From an uncultured Christensenella sp. (GTDB taxonomy: Bacteria; Bacillota; Clostridia; Christensenellales; Borkfalkiaceae), in contig CAJTKX010000005.1 of NCBI GenBank assembly GCA_910577055.1, forward strand, positions 62,001 through 126,000: a stretch of 64,000 nt of DNA, read 5' to 3'. A program made the translations under genes and the position numbers. Positions 34,013-43,682 of this stretch are shown in pieces; the first letter of the stretch is position 1, and each line of letters starts with the position of its first letter. Under the pieces are notes generated by a model. The model worked only from the letters and a program-made list of their open reading frames with translations, was not told where the DNA came from and did not search any database.

Positions 34013-34709
34013 TTTTTCTCAGTCTCCTTTCTACAAGTTTTATTATGAAAGTTAAAATATAAACTATCGCAAGATAGAACAGCGCAACCACAAGCATAGG
34101 CGTAAGATAGGTTGCAAGGTTTTGTCCCGAGCCTATAATTTTTGCCACAGCCGTCAAGTCAACCATACCTATCATACTGACGATGGAAGTTTCCTTTATC
34201 AGTGCGATAAGTTCGTTCCCTATTGCGGGTATAACGTTTTTCATTCCTTGCGGAATAACTATTTTCAGCATAGTGTAGCCCGTACCTATGCCGAGTGCAC
34301 GGCTTGCTTCCGTTTGACCCTTGTCAACCGAAAGTATGCCCGCGCGGATATTTTCCGAAACATACGCCCCACTATTTATGCCGAAAGCGATAATCGCTGT
34401 TACTTCCATAGGGAAGCCGCGTATTGCAAAAATCACGAACGCCATAACAAACAGCTGCAACGCCATAGGCGTGCCCCTTATAACCGTCGTATAAATATCG
34501 CATATTATGCGCGGTACGACCCATTTTCCGCTTTTGGGTTGTATTCTGACAATCGCAACAAGCGTACCAAGCAAAAGCCCCGCGACAGCCGCGCCCGCGG
34601 ATACGGTTAAAGTCGTCAAAAGCCCTTGCCATATCATATTCATATAATTGCCGCTTGAAAATATCTCTCCTATACTTTCAAAGAAGCTCGCCGATAAACA
34701 GCTTACCAT
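33999..34709 (-). CDS. Polar amino-acid ABC transporter, permease (HisM/GlnP family)
   Basis: 236 residues with about five membrane helices. The EAA loop motif, where the ATPase docks, is in EASRALGIGTGYTMLKIVIPQG. The first helix segment IWQGLLTTLTVSAGAAVAGL is typical of the family. Middle gene of an SBP-permease-ATPase operon on the minus strand. Confidence 0.93.
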   Translation of the reverse strand: MVSCLSASFFESIGEIFSSGNYMNMIWQGLLTTLTVSAGAAVAGLLLGTLVAIVRIQPKSGKWVVPRIICDIYTTVIRGTPMALQLFVMAFVIFAIRGFPMEVTAIIAFGINSGAYVSENIRAGILSVDKGQTEASRALGIGTGYTMLKIVIPQGMKNVIPAIGNELIALIKETSIVSMIGMVDLTAVAKIIGSGQNLATYLTPMLVVALFYLAIVYILTFIIKLVERRLRKSEKR

Positions 34710-34731
34710 ATTATCTCCGTAAACCGCGAAA

Positions 34732-34754
34732 GGAACTGCAATAAAAGCAGTTCC
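34732..34754 (-). terminator. Intercistronic hairpin after the substrate-binding protein gene
   Basis: GGAACTGC pairs with GCAGTTCC around a 7-base loop; tail TTTCG is short. It probably lowers permease/ATPase expression relative to the binding protein. Confidence 0.7.
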
Positions 34755-34774
34755 CGTACGCCACTGAAATTATT

Positions 34775-35620
34775 TTAAAGTCCCAAATGCTGAGAAACAA
34801 GCGCGTTAACGCCGTTCTCGCCCAACTCTTCCAAAACTGCGTTAATAGCGTCCAAAAGCTCTTTATTGCCCTTTGTTACGCATATAGCGTATTGCTCTTC
34901 GGTGGGGAAGTCTGCGGTGGCTTCTTCGTCCGCGCTTGCGGGATAGTATAGGGCGTAGCACTTATAGTCCGAGTTGTGTGAAACTATGTATTGGGCGGGC
35001 AGCTTATCAACCACCGTCACGTCCATTTGATTTGCGCCTATGGCGTCAACCGCAAGCTGCGCGCTGTCATAGCCCGTGCCCGTCGCGCCCAATCCTTGCA
35101 ACTGACCCGTGTAACCGTCTTCGCCTTCGATTTCAAGGTTAACGTAAATGTCGCCCGTAGTATCGCGTTGATAACCTATTTTCATTCCCGCCAACTCCGA
35201 CCAAAGCACATACTCGATATCGCCGTCCATATAAGAGGTAACCGTCTCGGAAGCGGGGAAAATCGCATACTGAACGGAAGTGAAGTAGGGGTTGGAAAAG
35301 TCTACTTTTTCCTTACGTTCGTCAGTAATCGTTATGCCGGCCGCGCCGCAGTCGTATTTTTTACCCGACGCAATGTTGTCTATTATAAGTTCGAAATCCG
35401 TGTTTGCGAAAATTACTTTTTTACCCAACTTCTTGCCTACCATATTCATTATGTCTACGTCAACGCCCGCTATGGTGTTAGCGTCCGCAAAATACTCGAA
35501 GGGAGCAAAGAACGCATTCGTGTCTACATAAATTGTATTGCCATCGTCGCACGCCGTCAGCGATACGGCGCAAGTCGTTGCAAGCGTTGCCGCTGCCAAT
35601 GCTAAAATCTTCTTTTTCAT
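34775..35620 (-). CDS. Amino-acid ABC transporter substrate-binding lipoprotein
   Basis: 281 residues. Signal peptide with lipobox LTAC (Cys 24), then the SBP family 3 pattern: AFFAPFEYFADANTIAGVDVD (ligand-entry strand), DCGAAGITITDERKEKVDFS and YAICVTKGNKELLDAINAVL. Captures a polar amino acid (glutamine, arginine or cystine cannot be told apart). First gene of its operon, with promoter at 35656-35684. Confidence 0.93.
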   Translation of the reverse strand: MKKKILALAAATLATTCAVSLTACDDGNTIYVDTNAFFAPFEYFADANTIAGVDVDIMNMVGKKLGKKVIFANTDFELIIDNIASGKKYDCGAAGITITDERKEKVDFSNPYFTSVQYAIFPASETVTSYMDGDIEYVLWSELAGMKIGYQRDTTGDIYVNLEIEGEDGYTGQLQGLGATGTGYDSAQLAVDAIGANQMDVTVVDKLPAQYIVSHNSDYKCYALYYPASADEEATADFPTEEQYAICVTKGNKELLDAINAVLEELGENGVNALVSQHLGL

Positions 35621-35655
35621 AATGTGTTTTACCTCTTGAATTTGTTACAAGTTAC

Positions 35656-35684
35656 ACTATACAACTTGCATAAAAATTAATCAA
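35656..35684 (-). promoter_or_regulatory. Promoter of the amino-acid ABC operon
   Basis: Reading the minus strand: TTGATT (35684-35679), 17-base spacer, TATAGT (35661-35656). An inverted CAAGTT/AACTTG pair spans the -10 (about 35648-35668). Confidence 0.6.
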
Positions 35685-35807
35685 GCGTTTTTACATGGAT
35701 ATTATTTTTATTCATTTTTTTGAATAATTATTTATTTTTATCCAATTTGCGAAATTTGACGCAAAAACGATAATTTTGTAAAATTCGTAACAATTTTTGT
35801 TAACTAC

Positions 35808-35836
35808 TTGCAAAAGCGGGTTTTGCGTGTTAAAAT
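35808..35836 (+). promoter_or_regulatory. Promoter of the V-ATPase operon
   Basis: TTGCAA (35808-35813), 17-base spacer, TAAAAT (35831-35836). The same TTGCAA-type -35 recurs before the DUF1538 and cca genes. Confidence 0.6.
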
Positions 35837-35868
35837 TATATAGTTAGTAATATTTGGAAATTTTCACT

Positions 35869-36186
35869 ATGAACGAAATCATCAAGTCAATAACGGAAGC
35901 CGAGGAAAAAGCGGCGGAAATAAAGGCGGGCGCTTTGCAAAAGTCGGCTGAAATTGCCGCCGCGGCGGAAGTCCGCGCCGAGGAAATTGCAAGAAAGTGC
36001 GAAACGGACTGTAAGCTTTTTAGGGAAAACCAACTTAAAAAAGCCGAAAGGGACGCGCAAGCCAACTACGATAAAGCTCTTGCGGATAAGCGCGCCGAGG
36101 CAAAGGCTTACGCCGACGCGCTAATCAAAAAAACCGACGGCGCCGTTAACGAAATTGTGCGGAGGATAACCCGTGGCAGTTGCTGA
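35869..36186 (+). CDS. ntpF: V-type ATPase peripheral-stalk subunit (G/H type)
   Basis: About 105 residues, almost entirely Ala/Glu/Lys-rich coiled coil (ITEAEEKAAEIKAGALQKSA), as in NtpF/AtpH stalk subunits that pair with subunit E. ATG at 35869 is preferred over TTG at 35854. First gene of the operon; its end overlaps ntpI by 14 bases. Confidence 0.85.
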   Translation: MNEIIKSITEAEEKAAEIKAGALQKSAEIAAAAEVRAEEIARKCETDCKLFRENQLKKAERDAQANYDKALADKRAEAKAYADALIKKTDGAVNEIVRRITRGSC

Positions 36187-38134
36187 GATGAAAAAACTTA
36201 ATCTCGCGGCAATGTCTTACGATAGGGATAAGATTTTAAACGCCTTGCAACGCACGGGCGCGACCGAAATCAAGACCCATTACGAAGCGGAAAACACCGC
36301 TGTTTTGTGTGAGGACGTCGAAGAATTAAGCGCCGCGGTGAATCGATTAGACGGCGCATTGGGACTTCTTTGCGCAGAGGTGGACGCCTATAATAAGGAA
36401 AATAAGATTAAGTCCGATGACTTAAAGGACGGTTTTGCCGTATCTTACCGCGAGTTTACCGGCGCGGGCGCTCTGGGCGACGAGTGCGACGGGCTTGTCG
36501 CAAAAATCAACGCTCTCTTCGACGAACGGCGAGAGTTGACCGCACGGAAAACCAAAACCGAGCGTACCGCGCAAACTGCCGAAATTTATTCAGATATAAA
36601 AGAGAAATTCGGCGAATTCTCTTCAACTGCTCACGCCAAAATAAGGCTCGGCACAATACCCTTACCCGAAAAGGACAACCTTTTAAAGGCAGTTCAAGAA
36701 AAGCAGCTTTGTCATTGCGAAGTGCTTGCGGCAGATGCCGACAGCGCGCTAATCGTCTTTACAGCGCACAAATCGGAAGAAGGCGCAGAAGAAATTCTTG
36801 CCGCTTGCTCGTTTTCGGTTTGTCCGTTTTCGTACGATAAGTCGGGCTTAGAGGTAAACGCCGAACTTAAATCGGAAATCGAACAAATAAACGCCCGTTT
36901 AGACGTAATTTCAAAAGAAATCTACGGGTTGAAAAAGCATATAAGAACGCTTAAAATTTACAGCGACTATCTCGGCTTCGAGCTTGAAAAACTTAATTTG
37001 TCCGAAAAGATGCGCGCAACCGCAAAGACCTTTCTTTTGGAAGCTTACATGCCCAAAGAGGCGGAGGAAATAATTAAACTTGCCTTGGAGGAAACTACAA
37101 GCGCGGTTTATTACGAGTTCGGAGAACCGTCCGAGGACGAAATGCCGCCCACCTTGTACAAAAATAACGAGGTTGTCAAAAACTTCGAGGCAATAACCAA
37201 TATGTACTCGCCCGTGAACTCGCGTGAGTTCGACCCAAACACGGTTATGGCGTTTTTTTACAGCGTATTCCTCGGCTTTATAATGGGCGATATCGGTTAC
37301 GGGCTTTTAATGCTTATCGGCGGCGGCGCAATCTATCTTAAAACCCGCGCGTCGGACAGCGGCATAAAAAGGCTGTCGGGTGTGTTCGCAATCGGCGGTA
37401 TTTGCGCCATATTATGGGGTCTATTGTTTGCATCGTTCTTCGGAATAGAGATTTTTACGCCCGCTATGCCCAACCCGCAAAACGACAGATGGAGCGTTAT
37501 GGGCATAAAAGTTCCGTCCGTACTGTTAATAAGCCTTGAAATCGGCGTGGTTCACCTTATGGCGGGCTATATCTGCCGTGCGGTGCAGTGTTTCAGACGC
37601 GGACAGTTTTGGGACGGTATGCTTGACGGCTTTGTTTGGGCTGTATTTTCAATAGGCGTAGGGCTTGCAATCGTCGGGCTTATCGACGAGGCAAGCGCCG
37701 GTATTTTAGCCATAGTCGGGGGTGTATTGGCGGGCGTATCTCTTTTAATAGCCGTTTTGACGGCGGGAAGAAAGGAAAAACTTCTCGGCAAATTTACAAA
37801 AGGCTTCGGCGCGGCTTACGGCATAATCAACTACGTTTCGGATATTCTCAGCTACGCGCGTCTTTACGGGCTCATGCTTTCGGGCGCGGTCATCGCACAG
37901 ATAATTTCGGGATATTCGGTTGACTTCATATTAAGCGGCAATGTCGGGCTTATAATTCTTGCGATAGCGCTTCTTTTGGTAGGTCACGCGTTTAACCTTG
38001 CTATCGGGCTTTTGGGCGCTTACATTCACGATGCAAGACTTCAATACGTTGAATTCTACGGTAGGTTCTTCGAGGGCGAGGGCGAGTTGTTCGCGCCTCT
38101 CGGTTCAAACCGTAAATATATTAAAGTAATATAA
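36173..38134 (+). CDS. ntpI: V-type ATPase membrane subunit I (a subunit)
   Basis: 653 residues: cytoplasmic coiled-coil N-terminal half with the family start MAVAEMKKLNLAAMSYDRDK, then about seven membrane helices from ~residue 350. The conserved helix with the essential Arg is in SYARLYGLMLSGAVIAQ. It forms the ion half-channels against the c ring and joins the stators. GTG start inside the end of ntpF. Confidence 0.93.
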   Translation: MAVAEMKKLNLAAMSYDRDKILNALQRTGATEIKTHYEAENTAVLCEDVEELSAAVNRLDGALGLLCAEVDAYNKENKIKSDDLKDGFAVSYREFTGAGALGDECDGLVAKINALFDERRELTARKTKTERTAQTAEIYSDIKEKFGEFSSTAHAKIRLGTIPLPEKDNLLKAVQEKQLCHCEVLAADADSALIVFTAHKSEEGAEEILAACSFSVCPFSYDKSGLEVNAELKSEIEQINARLDVISKEIYGLKKHIRTLKIYSDYLGFELEKLNLSEKMRATAKTFLLEAYMPKEAEEIIKLALEETTSAVYYEFGEPSEDEMPPTLYKNNEVVKNFEAITNMYSPVNSREFDPNTVMAFFYSVFLGFIMGDIGYGLLMLIGGGAIYLKTRASDSGIKRLSGVFAIGGICAILWGLLFASFFGIEIFTPAMPNPQNDRWSVMGIKVPSVLLISLEIGVVHLMAGYICRAVQCFRRGQFWDGMLDGFVWAVFSIGVGLAIVGLIDEASAGILAIVGGVLAGVSLLIAVLTAGRKEKLLGKFTKGFGAAYGIINYVSDILSYARLYGLMLSGAVIAQIISGYSVDFILSGNVGLIILAIALLLVGHAFNLAIGLLGAYIHDARLQYVEFYGRFFEGEGELFAPLGSNRKYIKVI

Positions 38135-38153
38135 AAAACTTTTGGAGGTTTTT

Positions 38154-38606
38154 ATGGAAATAGGATACGTTATCGGTATCATAGGAATTGCGCTGTGCGT
38201 GCTTTTGTGCGGCGTAGGCTCTGCGCTCGGGCTTTACAAAACGGGCAGCGCGGCGGCGGGCGTTTTGGGCGAGAATCCCAAAAAATTCGGTAAAGTGCTC
38301 GTCCTTGTGCTCCTTCCCGCAACGCAAGGTATCTACGGCTTCATCATCGGTATAATCGCGTCAAGCTCGTTGAATATGGGCTTGATTGCGGCGCAAGGCT
38401 GGTCGATTTTCGGCGCCGTGCTTCCTATGGCGCTTTCGGGTCTTGTAACGGGTATCTTACAAGGCAAGTCGGCGGCAAACTGTATCTATGCGGTCGGCAA
38501 GCAAGACTCTCTCGGCGGTAAGCTTATAATCTATCCCGCAATGATAGAATTCTATGCCATCTTGGGTCTTATTATATCGATAATGCTCATTCCGAGCTTC
38601 GCTTAA
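38154..38606 (+). CDS. ntpK: V-type ATPase c-ring subunit K with Na+-binding residues
   Basis: 150-residue double-hairpin proteolipid (four helices). LLPATQGIYGF gives L54, T57, Q58 and Y61; GILQGKSAA gives Q103; AMIEFYAILG gives E132. These correspond to the Na+ ligand set of Enterococcus hirae NtpK (L61, T64, Q65, Y68, Q110, E139). The ring is therefore expected to carry Na+ rather than H+. As in other V-type c subunits, the first hairpin lacks a carboxylate. ATG at 38154, with GGAGG 6 bases upstream, is chosen over an upstream start. Confidence 0.95.
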   Translation: MEIGYVIGIIGIALCVLLCGVGSALGLYKTGSAAAGVLGENPKKFGKVLVLVLLPATQGIYGFIIGIIASSSLNMGLIAAQGWSIFGAVLPMALSGLVTGILQGKSAANCIYAVGKQDSLGGKLIIYPAMIEFYAILGLIISIMLIPSFA

Positions 38607-38609
38607 ATT

Positions 38610-39182
38610 ATGAGTAAAGAAAGCATTGTAGAACGCATAATTTCGGACGCCGAAAAGGAAGCCGAAAATATAATTTCCCAAGCGGAAGCGCGCGCTGCCC
38701 AAGTCACGGACGACGCGTCTTTACGCGCGGAAAGAAAGCTCGTCGGCGTTAAGGCAGAGGTTGCGCAAAAGGTCAAGGCAATTCTTGACGGCAAAGCGGC
38801 AACCGCCAGACTTGACGGCGCAAAGGCGGAGCTTGCCGAAAAACGACGGGTTATAGACGTTGTCTATAAAAACGCGCTTGACGCGCTGATTGACCTCGAT
38901 AAAAAAAGCAGCTTAGCTCTTGCCGAATGGCTTTTGGTCGAGTTCGCCGAAGAGGGCGACGAAATTACATTCGCGCCAAGCTACAAATACTGTGCGGAAA
39001 TTGCAAAGCTCGATATCGTCAAAGAAAAAAGTCTTAAAATAGCGCAAGGCAAATCGCCCGTCTCCGGAGGGTTCGTGCTTAGAGGTAAGTACTCCGATAA
39101 GGACGTATCTTACGACGCGCTTATCGAGCTTGACAAGGAAAAACATCAAGCGGAAATTGCCGCGTCTATATTCAAAGGTTAG
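38610..39182 (+). CDS. ntpE: V-type ATPase subunit E
   Basis: 190 residues: N-terminal coiled coil (ERIISDAEKEAENIISQAEA) and a C-terminal globular domain, the usual stalk subunit that binds the catalytic head. It starts 4 bases after ntpK without an obvious ribosome site, so coupling is likely. Confidence 0.9.
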   Translation: MSKESIVERIISDAEKEAENIISQAEARAAQVTDDASLRAERKLVGVKAEVAQKVKAILDGKAATARLDGAKAELAEKRRVIDVVYKNALDALIDLDKKSSLALAEWLLVEFAEEGDEITFAPSYKYCAEIAKLDIVKEKSLKIAQGKSPVSGGFVLRGKYSDKDVSYDALIELDKEKHQAEIAASIFKG

Positions 39183-39184
39183 TT

Positions 39185-40162
39185 ATGCTTAAGTCATTGG
39201 ACTATATAAACGGCGTAATTGCCGCAAAAGAAGTTTATCTTTTGAGCGACAGAATATCAAAGCTTTGCGACGTTAGTGCAGAGGACGCTTTCCGAACTGT
39301 TTCGGAAGGCGGTTTCGGCAAGGGCGCGGACGCCGTTTCGGTTTACGACTATGAAAAACTTTTATACGCAGACGAGCACGATTTGGACGCATTCATACGG
39401 GAATATGCGCCAACTAACGCAGAATTGGGTTATCTTTTATCCCCGCGTGATTTCCACAATGCAAAGGCTATTTTAAAGGCTCATTACCTAAACGGCAACG
39501 CAGAAAAAATGCTTGCCCCCGAGGGGCTTTTAAGTATAGAAACCATAATGCGGTGCATATCGGACGGAAACTACAAGCCGCTTGGCGAAGAGCTTGCCGC
39601 CGCGTGTGCGGAAGCCGCAAAGCTTTTCGGCGAGGAAAACGCCGCCGAAGCGTCCGGCGCGGAAGTAGGCGTCATATTCGAAAGGGCTTTGTACGCTCGT
39701 TTAAATAGCGTCTGCACAAGAAATTCCATGTTGAAAAAGCTTACGGCAAAACGGTCCGATATGACCGATATTTTAACCGCCGTTCGCTCAAAGACCCCCG
39801 AATATGCTGCAAATAACTATATTTTGTGCGGCAAATTAAAGGCGGAACAGCTTGAAGAGATTTTTGTTGACGACGCGGAAAAAGCAGCGCGCGCGCTTGA
39901 GGGCACGGGCTACGAAAAATTTCTTCGAATCTGCTTGGAAGATAAAAACAGCGGCTTGCCCTTAACCCGTGCGGAAATTATACGCGACAATCTGGAAATC
40001 GACTTTCTTGCCGAAAGAAAGTACGAGTTAAAGCGCGCTCAGCCGTTTTTGTATTATGTTTTGCGCCGCCGCGCCGAGAACGCGAATTTAAGAATAATTT
40101 TCGTATGCCTTTTGGCGGGTATGGATGAAAGCGAAATAAAGAAAAGGCTCCGCGGCGTATAG
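39185..40162 (+). CDS. ntpC: V-type ATPase subunit C (d-type)
   Basis: 325 residues, all-helical, with the family's YLLSPRDFHNAKAILKAHY and the final RRAENANLRIIFVCLLAG. This funnel-shaped subunit links the rotor shaft to the c ring. Starts 3 bases after ntpE. Confidence 0.9.
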   Translation: MLKSLDYINGVIAAKEVYLLSDRISKLCDVSAEDAFRTVSEGGFGKGADAVSVYDYEKLLYADEHDLDAFIREYAPTNAELGYLLSPRDFHNAKAILKAHYLNGNAEKMLAPEGLLSIETIMRCISDGNYKPLGEELAAACAEAAKLFGEENAAEASGAEVGVIFERALYARLNSVCTRNSMLKKLTAKRSDMTDILTAVRSKTPEYAANNYILCGKLKAEQLEEIFVDDAEKAARALEGTGYEKFLRICLEDKNSGLPLTRAEIIRDNLEIDFLAERKYELKRAQPFLYYVLRRRAENANLRIIFVCLLAGMDESEIKKRLRGV

Positions 40163-40169
40163 GTGAAAA

Positions 40170-40487
40170 ATGGAAGGTAAAATTGCAATTATCGGCGAAG
40201 GCGACAGTATTACCGTTTTTAAAGCGGCGGGGGTTTCGACCTTTGCAGCCGAAAACGAGGCTAAGGCGAAAGAAGTTTTAAGAAAAGTCGCCAAAGATTA
40301 TAAAATTATATTTTTGACCGAAGAGCTTGCCCGCCCGCTAAGCGCGTTTTTAAAGCGGTTCGACGAAGAGCCTTACCCCGTGGTGCTTAGCATACCGTCG
40401 GGTAACGGCAGTACGGGTTACGGCGAAGAGTGCTTAAAAAGCGCAATGGAGCGCGCCTTGGGCGTGGATATTCTATTCAACAATTAG
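40170..40487 (+). CDS. ntpG: V-type ATPase subunit F
   Basis: 105 residues with the Rossmann-like start KIAIIGEGDSITVFKAAGV and IIFLTEELARPL, matching the rotor-shaft subunit F (NtpG). Confidence 0.92.
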   Translation: MEGKIAIIGEGDSITVFKAAGVSTFAAENEAKAKEVLRKVAKDYKIIFLTEELARPLSAFLKRFDEEPYPVVLSIPSGNGSTGYGEECLKSAMERALGVDILFNN

Positions 40488-40502
40488 TTAAAGGAATTAT
40501 TT

Positions 40503-42263
40503 ATGGGACAAACAGTTAAAGTATCTGGACCTCTTATAATAGCCGAAGGCATGGCGGACAGTAAAATGTTCGACGTCGTTCGCGTGTCCGATAAAGGACT
40601 TATCGGCGAAATTATCGAGCTTCGCGGCGATAAAGCTTCCATACAAGTTTATGAGGAAACCTCGGGCTTGGGACCTAACGAAGAAGTCGTTTCCACGGGC
40701 GAGCCGCTTTCCGCCGAGCTTGCACCCGGGCTTATTTCGGGCATATTCGACGGAATACAGCGCCCCTTGACCACGCTTTATTTCAAGTACGGCGCAAGAA
40801 TTTCCCGCGGAGTTTCCGTCAACAACCTTGATAGGGAAAAGAAGTGGCGCTTCGTGCCCGTTGCCCAAAAGGGCGACGAGGTATCTGAAGGCGATATTTT
40901 GGGAACGGTACAAGAAACCGAGCTTATCGAGCACCGCATTCTCGTTCCCAACGGAATGAGAGGTAAAATTCTATCAATAGAAGAGGGCGACTTTACAATA
41001 GAGGACACCGTCGCGGTTTTGCAGACCCCGAGCGGTAAGCGCCCTGTCTGTATGCTTAGAAAATGGCCCGTAAGGCGCGGCAGACCTTATAAAGAAAAAT
41101 TATCGCCCGTCAACCCGATGATAACGGGGCAGAGGGTTATAGATACGCTTTTTCCCATTGCTCGCGGCGGCGTGGCGGCGGTCCCCGGTCCGTTCGGCAG
41201 CGGAAAAACCGTAGTTCAGCACCAACTTGCAAAATGGGCTGACGCGGACATAATCGTATATATCGGCTGCGGCGAACGCGGCAACGAAATGACCGACGTT
41301 TTAAATGAATTTCCCGCCTTGAAAGACCCCAAAACGGGCGAGCCGATTATGAAGAGAACGGTGCTTATCGCAAACACCTCGGATATGCCCGTTGCCGCGC
41401 GTGAAGCAAGCATATATACGGGTATAACCATAGCGGAGTACTTCCGAGATATGGGTTATAACGTGGCTATAATGGCGGACTCTACCTCGCGTTGGGCAGA
41501 GGCTTTGCGCGAAATGAGCGGTCGCTTGGAAGAGATGCCGGGCGACGAGGGATATCCCGCTTACCTTTCAAGCCGTCTTGCCGAGTTTTACGAGCGCGCC
41601 GGCATAGTCAAAATTTTGGGCAAGGGCGACAAGACCGGCTCGGTCACCGCAATAGGCGCGGTTTCGCCCCCGGGAGGCGATTTAAGCGAGCCCGTTTCGC
41701 AAGCAACGCTAAGAATAGTAAAAGTTTTCTGGGGGCTTTCGGCTTCCCTTGCCTATAAGCGTCACTTCCCCGCAATAGATTGGCTTATAAGCTATTCGCT
41801 TTACGCCGACAGAATGAAAGATTGGTATGACGAAAACGTCGGCGCGGATTTCTACCGCTACCGTCAGTTCGTCGCAACCGTATTGCAAGAAGAGGCGGCT
41901 TTGGACGAAATTGTTCGCTTGGTCGGCGTTGACGCGCTTTCTTCAAAAGATAGGCTTACAATGGAAACGGCAAAAATTATTCGCGAGGACTACTTGCACC
42001 AAAACGCCTTTGACGACGTTGACACATATACTTCTATGAAAAAACAGCACCTAATGCTGAAACTTATTTACGAATTCTACTCCCGCGCGAACGAGGCTGT
42101 GGAAAATTTCGCCGATATGAACGCTATACTTTCTTGCTCTTGCAAGGACAAAATAGGCCGCGCAAAGTACATTCCCGAAAAGGATATTGCCGAATTCGAC
42201 GAGATTTTAAAAACTATGGCTACCGAGCTGAAAGCGCTTAGTCAAGGGGGCGAAGATGTTTAA
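40503..42263 (+). CDS. ntpA: V-type ATPase catalytic subunit A
   Basis: 586 residues: Walker A GPFGSGKT near residue 232, the non-homologous bulge region typical of V-type A subunits, arm MADSTSRWAEALREMSGRLEEMPGDEGYPAY. Hydrolyses (or makes) ATP in the A3B3 head. Overlaps ntpB by 8 bases. Confidence 0.97.
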   Translation: MGQTVKVSGPLIIAEGMADSKMFDVVRVSDKGLIGEIIELRGDKASIQVYEETSGLGPNEEVVSTGEPLSAELAPGLISGIFDGIQRPLTTLYFKYGARISRGVSVNNLDREKKWRFVPVAQKGDEVSEGDILGTVQETELIEHRILVPNGMRGKILSIEEGDFTIEDTVAVLQTPSGKRPVCMLRKWPVRRGRPYKEKLSPVNPMITGQRVIDTLFPIARGGVAAVPGPFGSGKTVVQHQLAKWADADIIVYIGCGERGNEMTDVLNEFPALKDPKTGEPIMKRTVLIANTSDMPVAAREASIYTGITIAEYFRDMGYNVAIMADSTSRWAEALREMSGRLEEMPGDEGYPAYLSSRLAEFYERAGIVKILGKGDKTGSVTAIGAVSPPGGDLSEPVSQATLRIVKVFWGLSASLAYKRHFPAIDWLISYSLYADRMKDWYDENVGADFYRYRQFVATVLQEEAALDEIVRLVGVDALSSKDRLTMETAKIIREDYLHQNAFDDVDTYTSMKKQHLMLKLIYEFYSRANEAVENFADMNAILSCSCKDKIGRAKYIPEKDIAEFDEILKTMATELKALSQGGEDV

Positions 42264-43632
42264 GGAATACAAAACCATAAAAGAAGTGGTAGGACCCCTT
42301 ATGCTTGTCGAGGGCGTTGAGGGCGTAAAATATAACGAGCTTGTTGACGTCATTTGCTCTAACGGCGAAATTCGTCGCGGCAAGGTGCTTGAAATTAACC
42401 GCGATAAAGCGGTTGTACAGCTTTTCGAAAATTCCCAAGGCTTGCAAATAGCTACGGCAAAAGCTCGGTTTACGGGTCACAGCCAACAGCTTGCTGTTTC
42501 CAAGGAAATGCTTGGACGCGTGTTCGACGGAATGGGCAACCCCCGCGACGGCGGCGCGCCCGTTATCCCCGAAAAGACGCTCGATATAAACGGCGAACCT
42601 ATCAATCCCGCCGCGCGCGACTATCCCGACGAGTTTATACAGACGGGAATTTCGGCGATAGACGGCTTAAATACCCTCGTAAGAGGACAAAAGTTGCCCG
42701 TTTTCTCTATGAGCGGACTTCCCCATGCCGAGCTTGCGGCACAAATAGCAAGGCAAGCTACGGTGCGCAGCGGTGAAAAATTTGCGGTGGTTTTCGCCGC
42801 AATAGGAATAACGTTCGAGGAAGCGCAGTATTTCGTAGACGACTTCAAACGCACGGGTGCGATTGAAAGGACGGTGCTTTTTACAAACCTTGCAAACGAC
42901 CCCGCCGTCGAGCGTATCGCAACCCCGCGTATGGCTTTAACTTGCGCGGAATACCTTGCGTTCGAGTGCGGAATGCACGTCCTTGTAATTTTGACCGATA
43001 TCACCAACTACGCCGAAGCTTTGCGCGAAGTTTCCGCGGCAAGAAGAGAAGTCCCCGGCAGACGCGGCTATCCCGGGTATTTGTACACTGACCTTGCCAC
43101 TATGTACGAGCGCGCCGGCAGAATACGCGGCGGCGAAGGCTCGATAACGCAAATTCCCATTTTGACTATGCCCGAGGACGATAAAACTCACCCCATACCA
43201 GACCTTACGGGTTATATAACAGAGGGGCAAATCATTCTTTCGCGCGACCTATACAAAAAGGGAATAAACCCGCCCATCGACGTGTTGCCGTCGCTAAGCC
43301 GTCTTAAAGACAAGGGTATCGGCAAAGGCAAAACGCGTGAGGACCACGCCGACACGATGAACCAACTTTTCTCGGCTTACGCAAGCGGTAAAGAGAGTAA
43401 GGAGCTTTCCGCAATCTTGGGCGAAGCTGCGCTTTCGGATACGGATAAGCTTTTTGCAAAGTTTGCCGAACAGTTTGAAAAGCTGTATATTAACCAAGGC
43501 TTCGGGGCAAACCGCCCCATAGAAGAAACCCTCGATTTGGGTTGGGAGCTTTTAAAAATTCTGCCCGTCGGCGAGTTAAAAAGAATAAGACAAGCGTATA
43601 TCGATAAGTACTTAAAAAATGACGAAAATTAA
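42256..43632 (+). CDS. ntpB: V-type ATPase subunit B
   Basis: 458 residues, non-catalytic head subunit: VFDGMGNPRDGG, SGLPHAELAAQIARQA (degenerate P-loop), LTDITNYAEALREVSAARREVPGRRGYPGY and the arginine-finger region near the C-terminus (IPILTMPEDDKTHPIPDLTG). Confidence 0.97.
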   Translation: MFKEYKTIKEVVGPLMLVEGVEGVKYNELVDVICSNGEIRRGKVLEINRDKAVVQLFENSQGLQIATAKARFTGHSQQLAVSKEMLGRVFDGMGNPRDGGAPVIPEKTLDINGEPINPAARDYPDEFIQTGISAIDGLNTLVRGQKLPVFSMSGLPHAELAAQIARQATVRSGEKFAVVFAAIGITFEEAQYFVDDFKRTGAIERTVLFTNLANDPAVERIATPRMALTCAEYLAFECGMHVLVILTDITNYAEALREVSAARREVPGRRGYPGYLYTDLATMYERAGRIRGGEGSITQIPILTMPEDDKTHPIPDLTGYITEGQIILSRDLYKKGINPPIDVLPSLSRLKDKGIGKGKTREDHADTMNQLFSAYASGKESKELSAILGEAALSDTDKLFAKFAEQFEKLYINQGFGANRPIEETLDLGWELLKILPVGELKRIRQAYIDKYLKNDEN

Positions 43633-43682
43633 GAAAGACCCCGATATATGCTGCAAATAACGCAATTTTAATTAAGGAATTT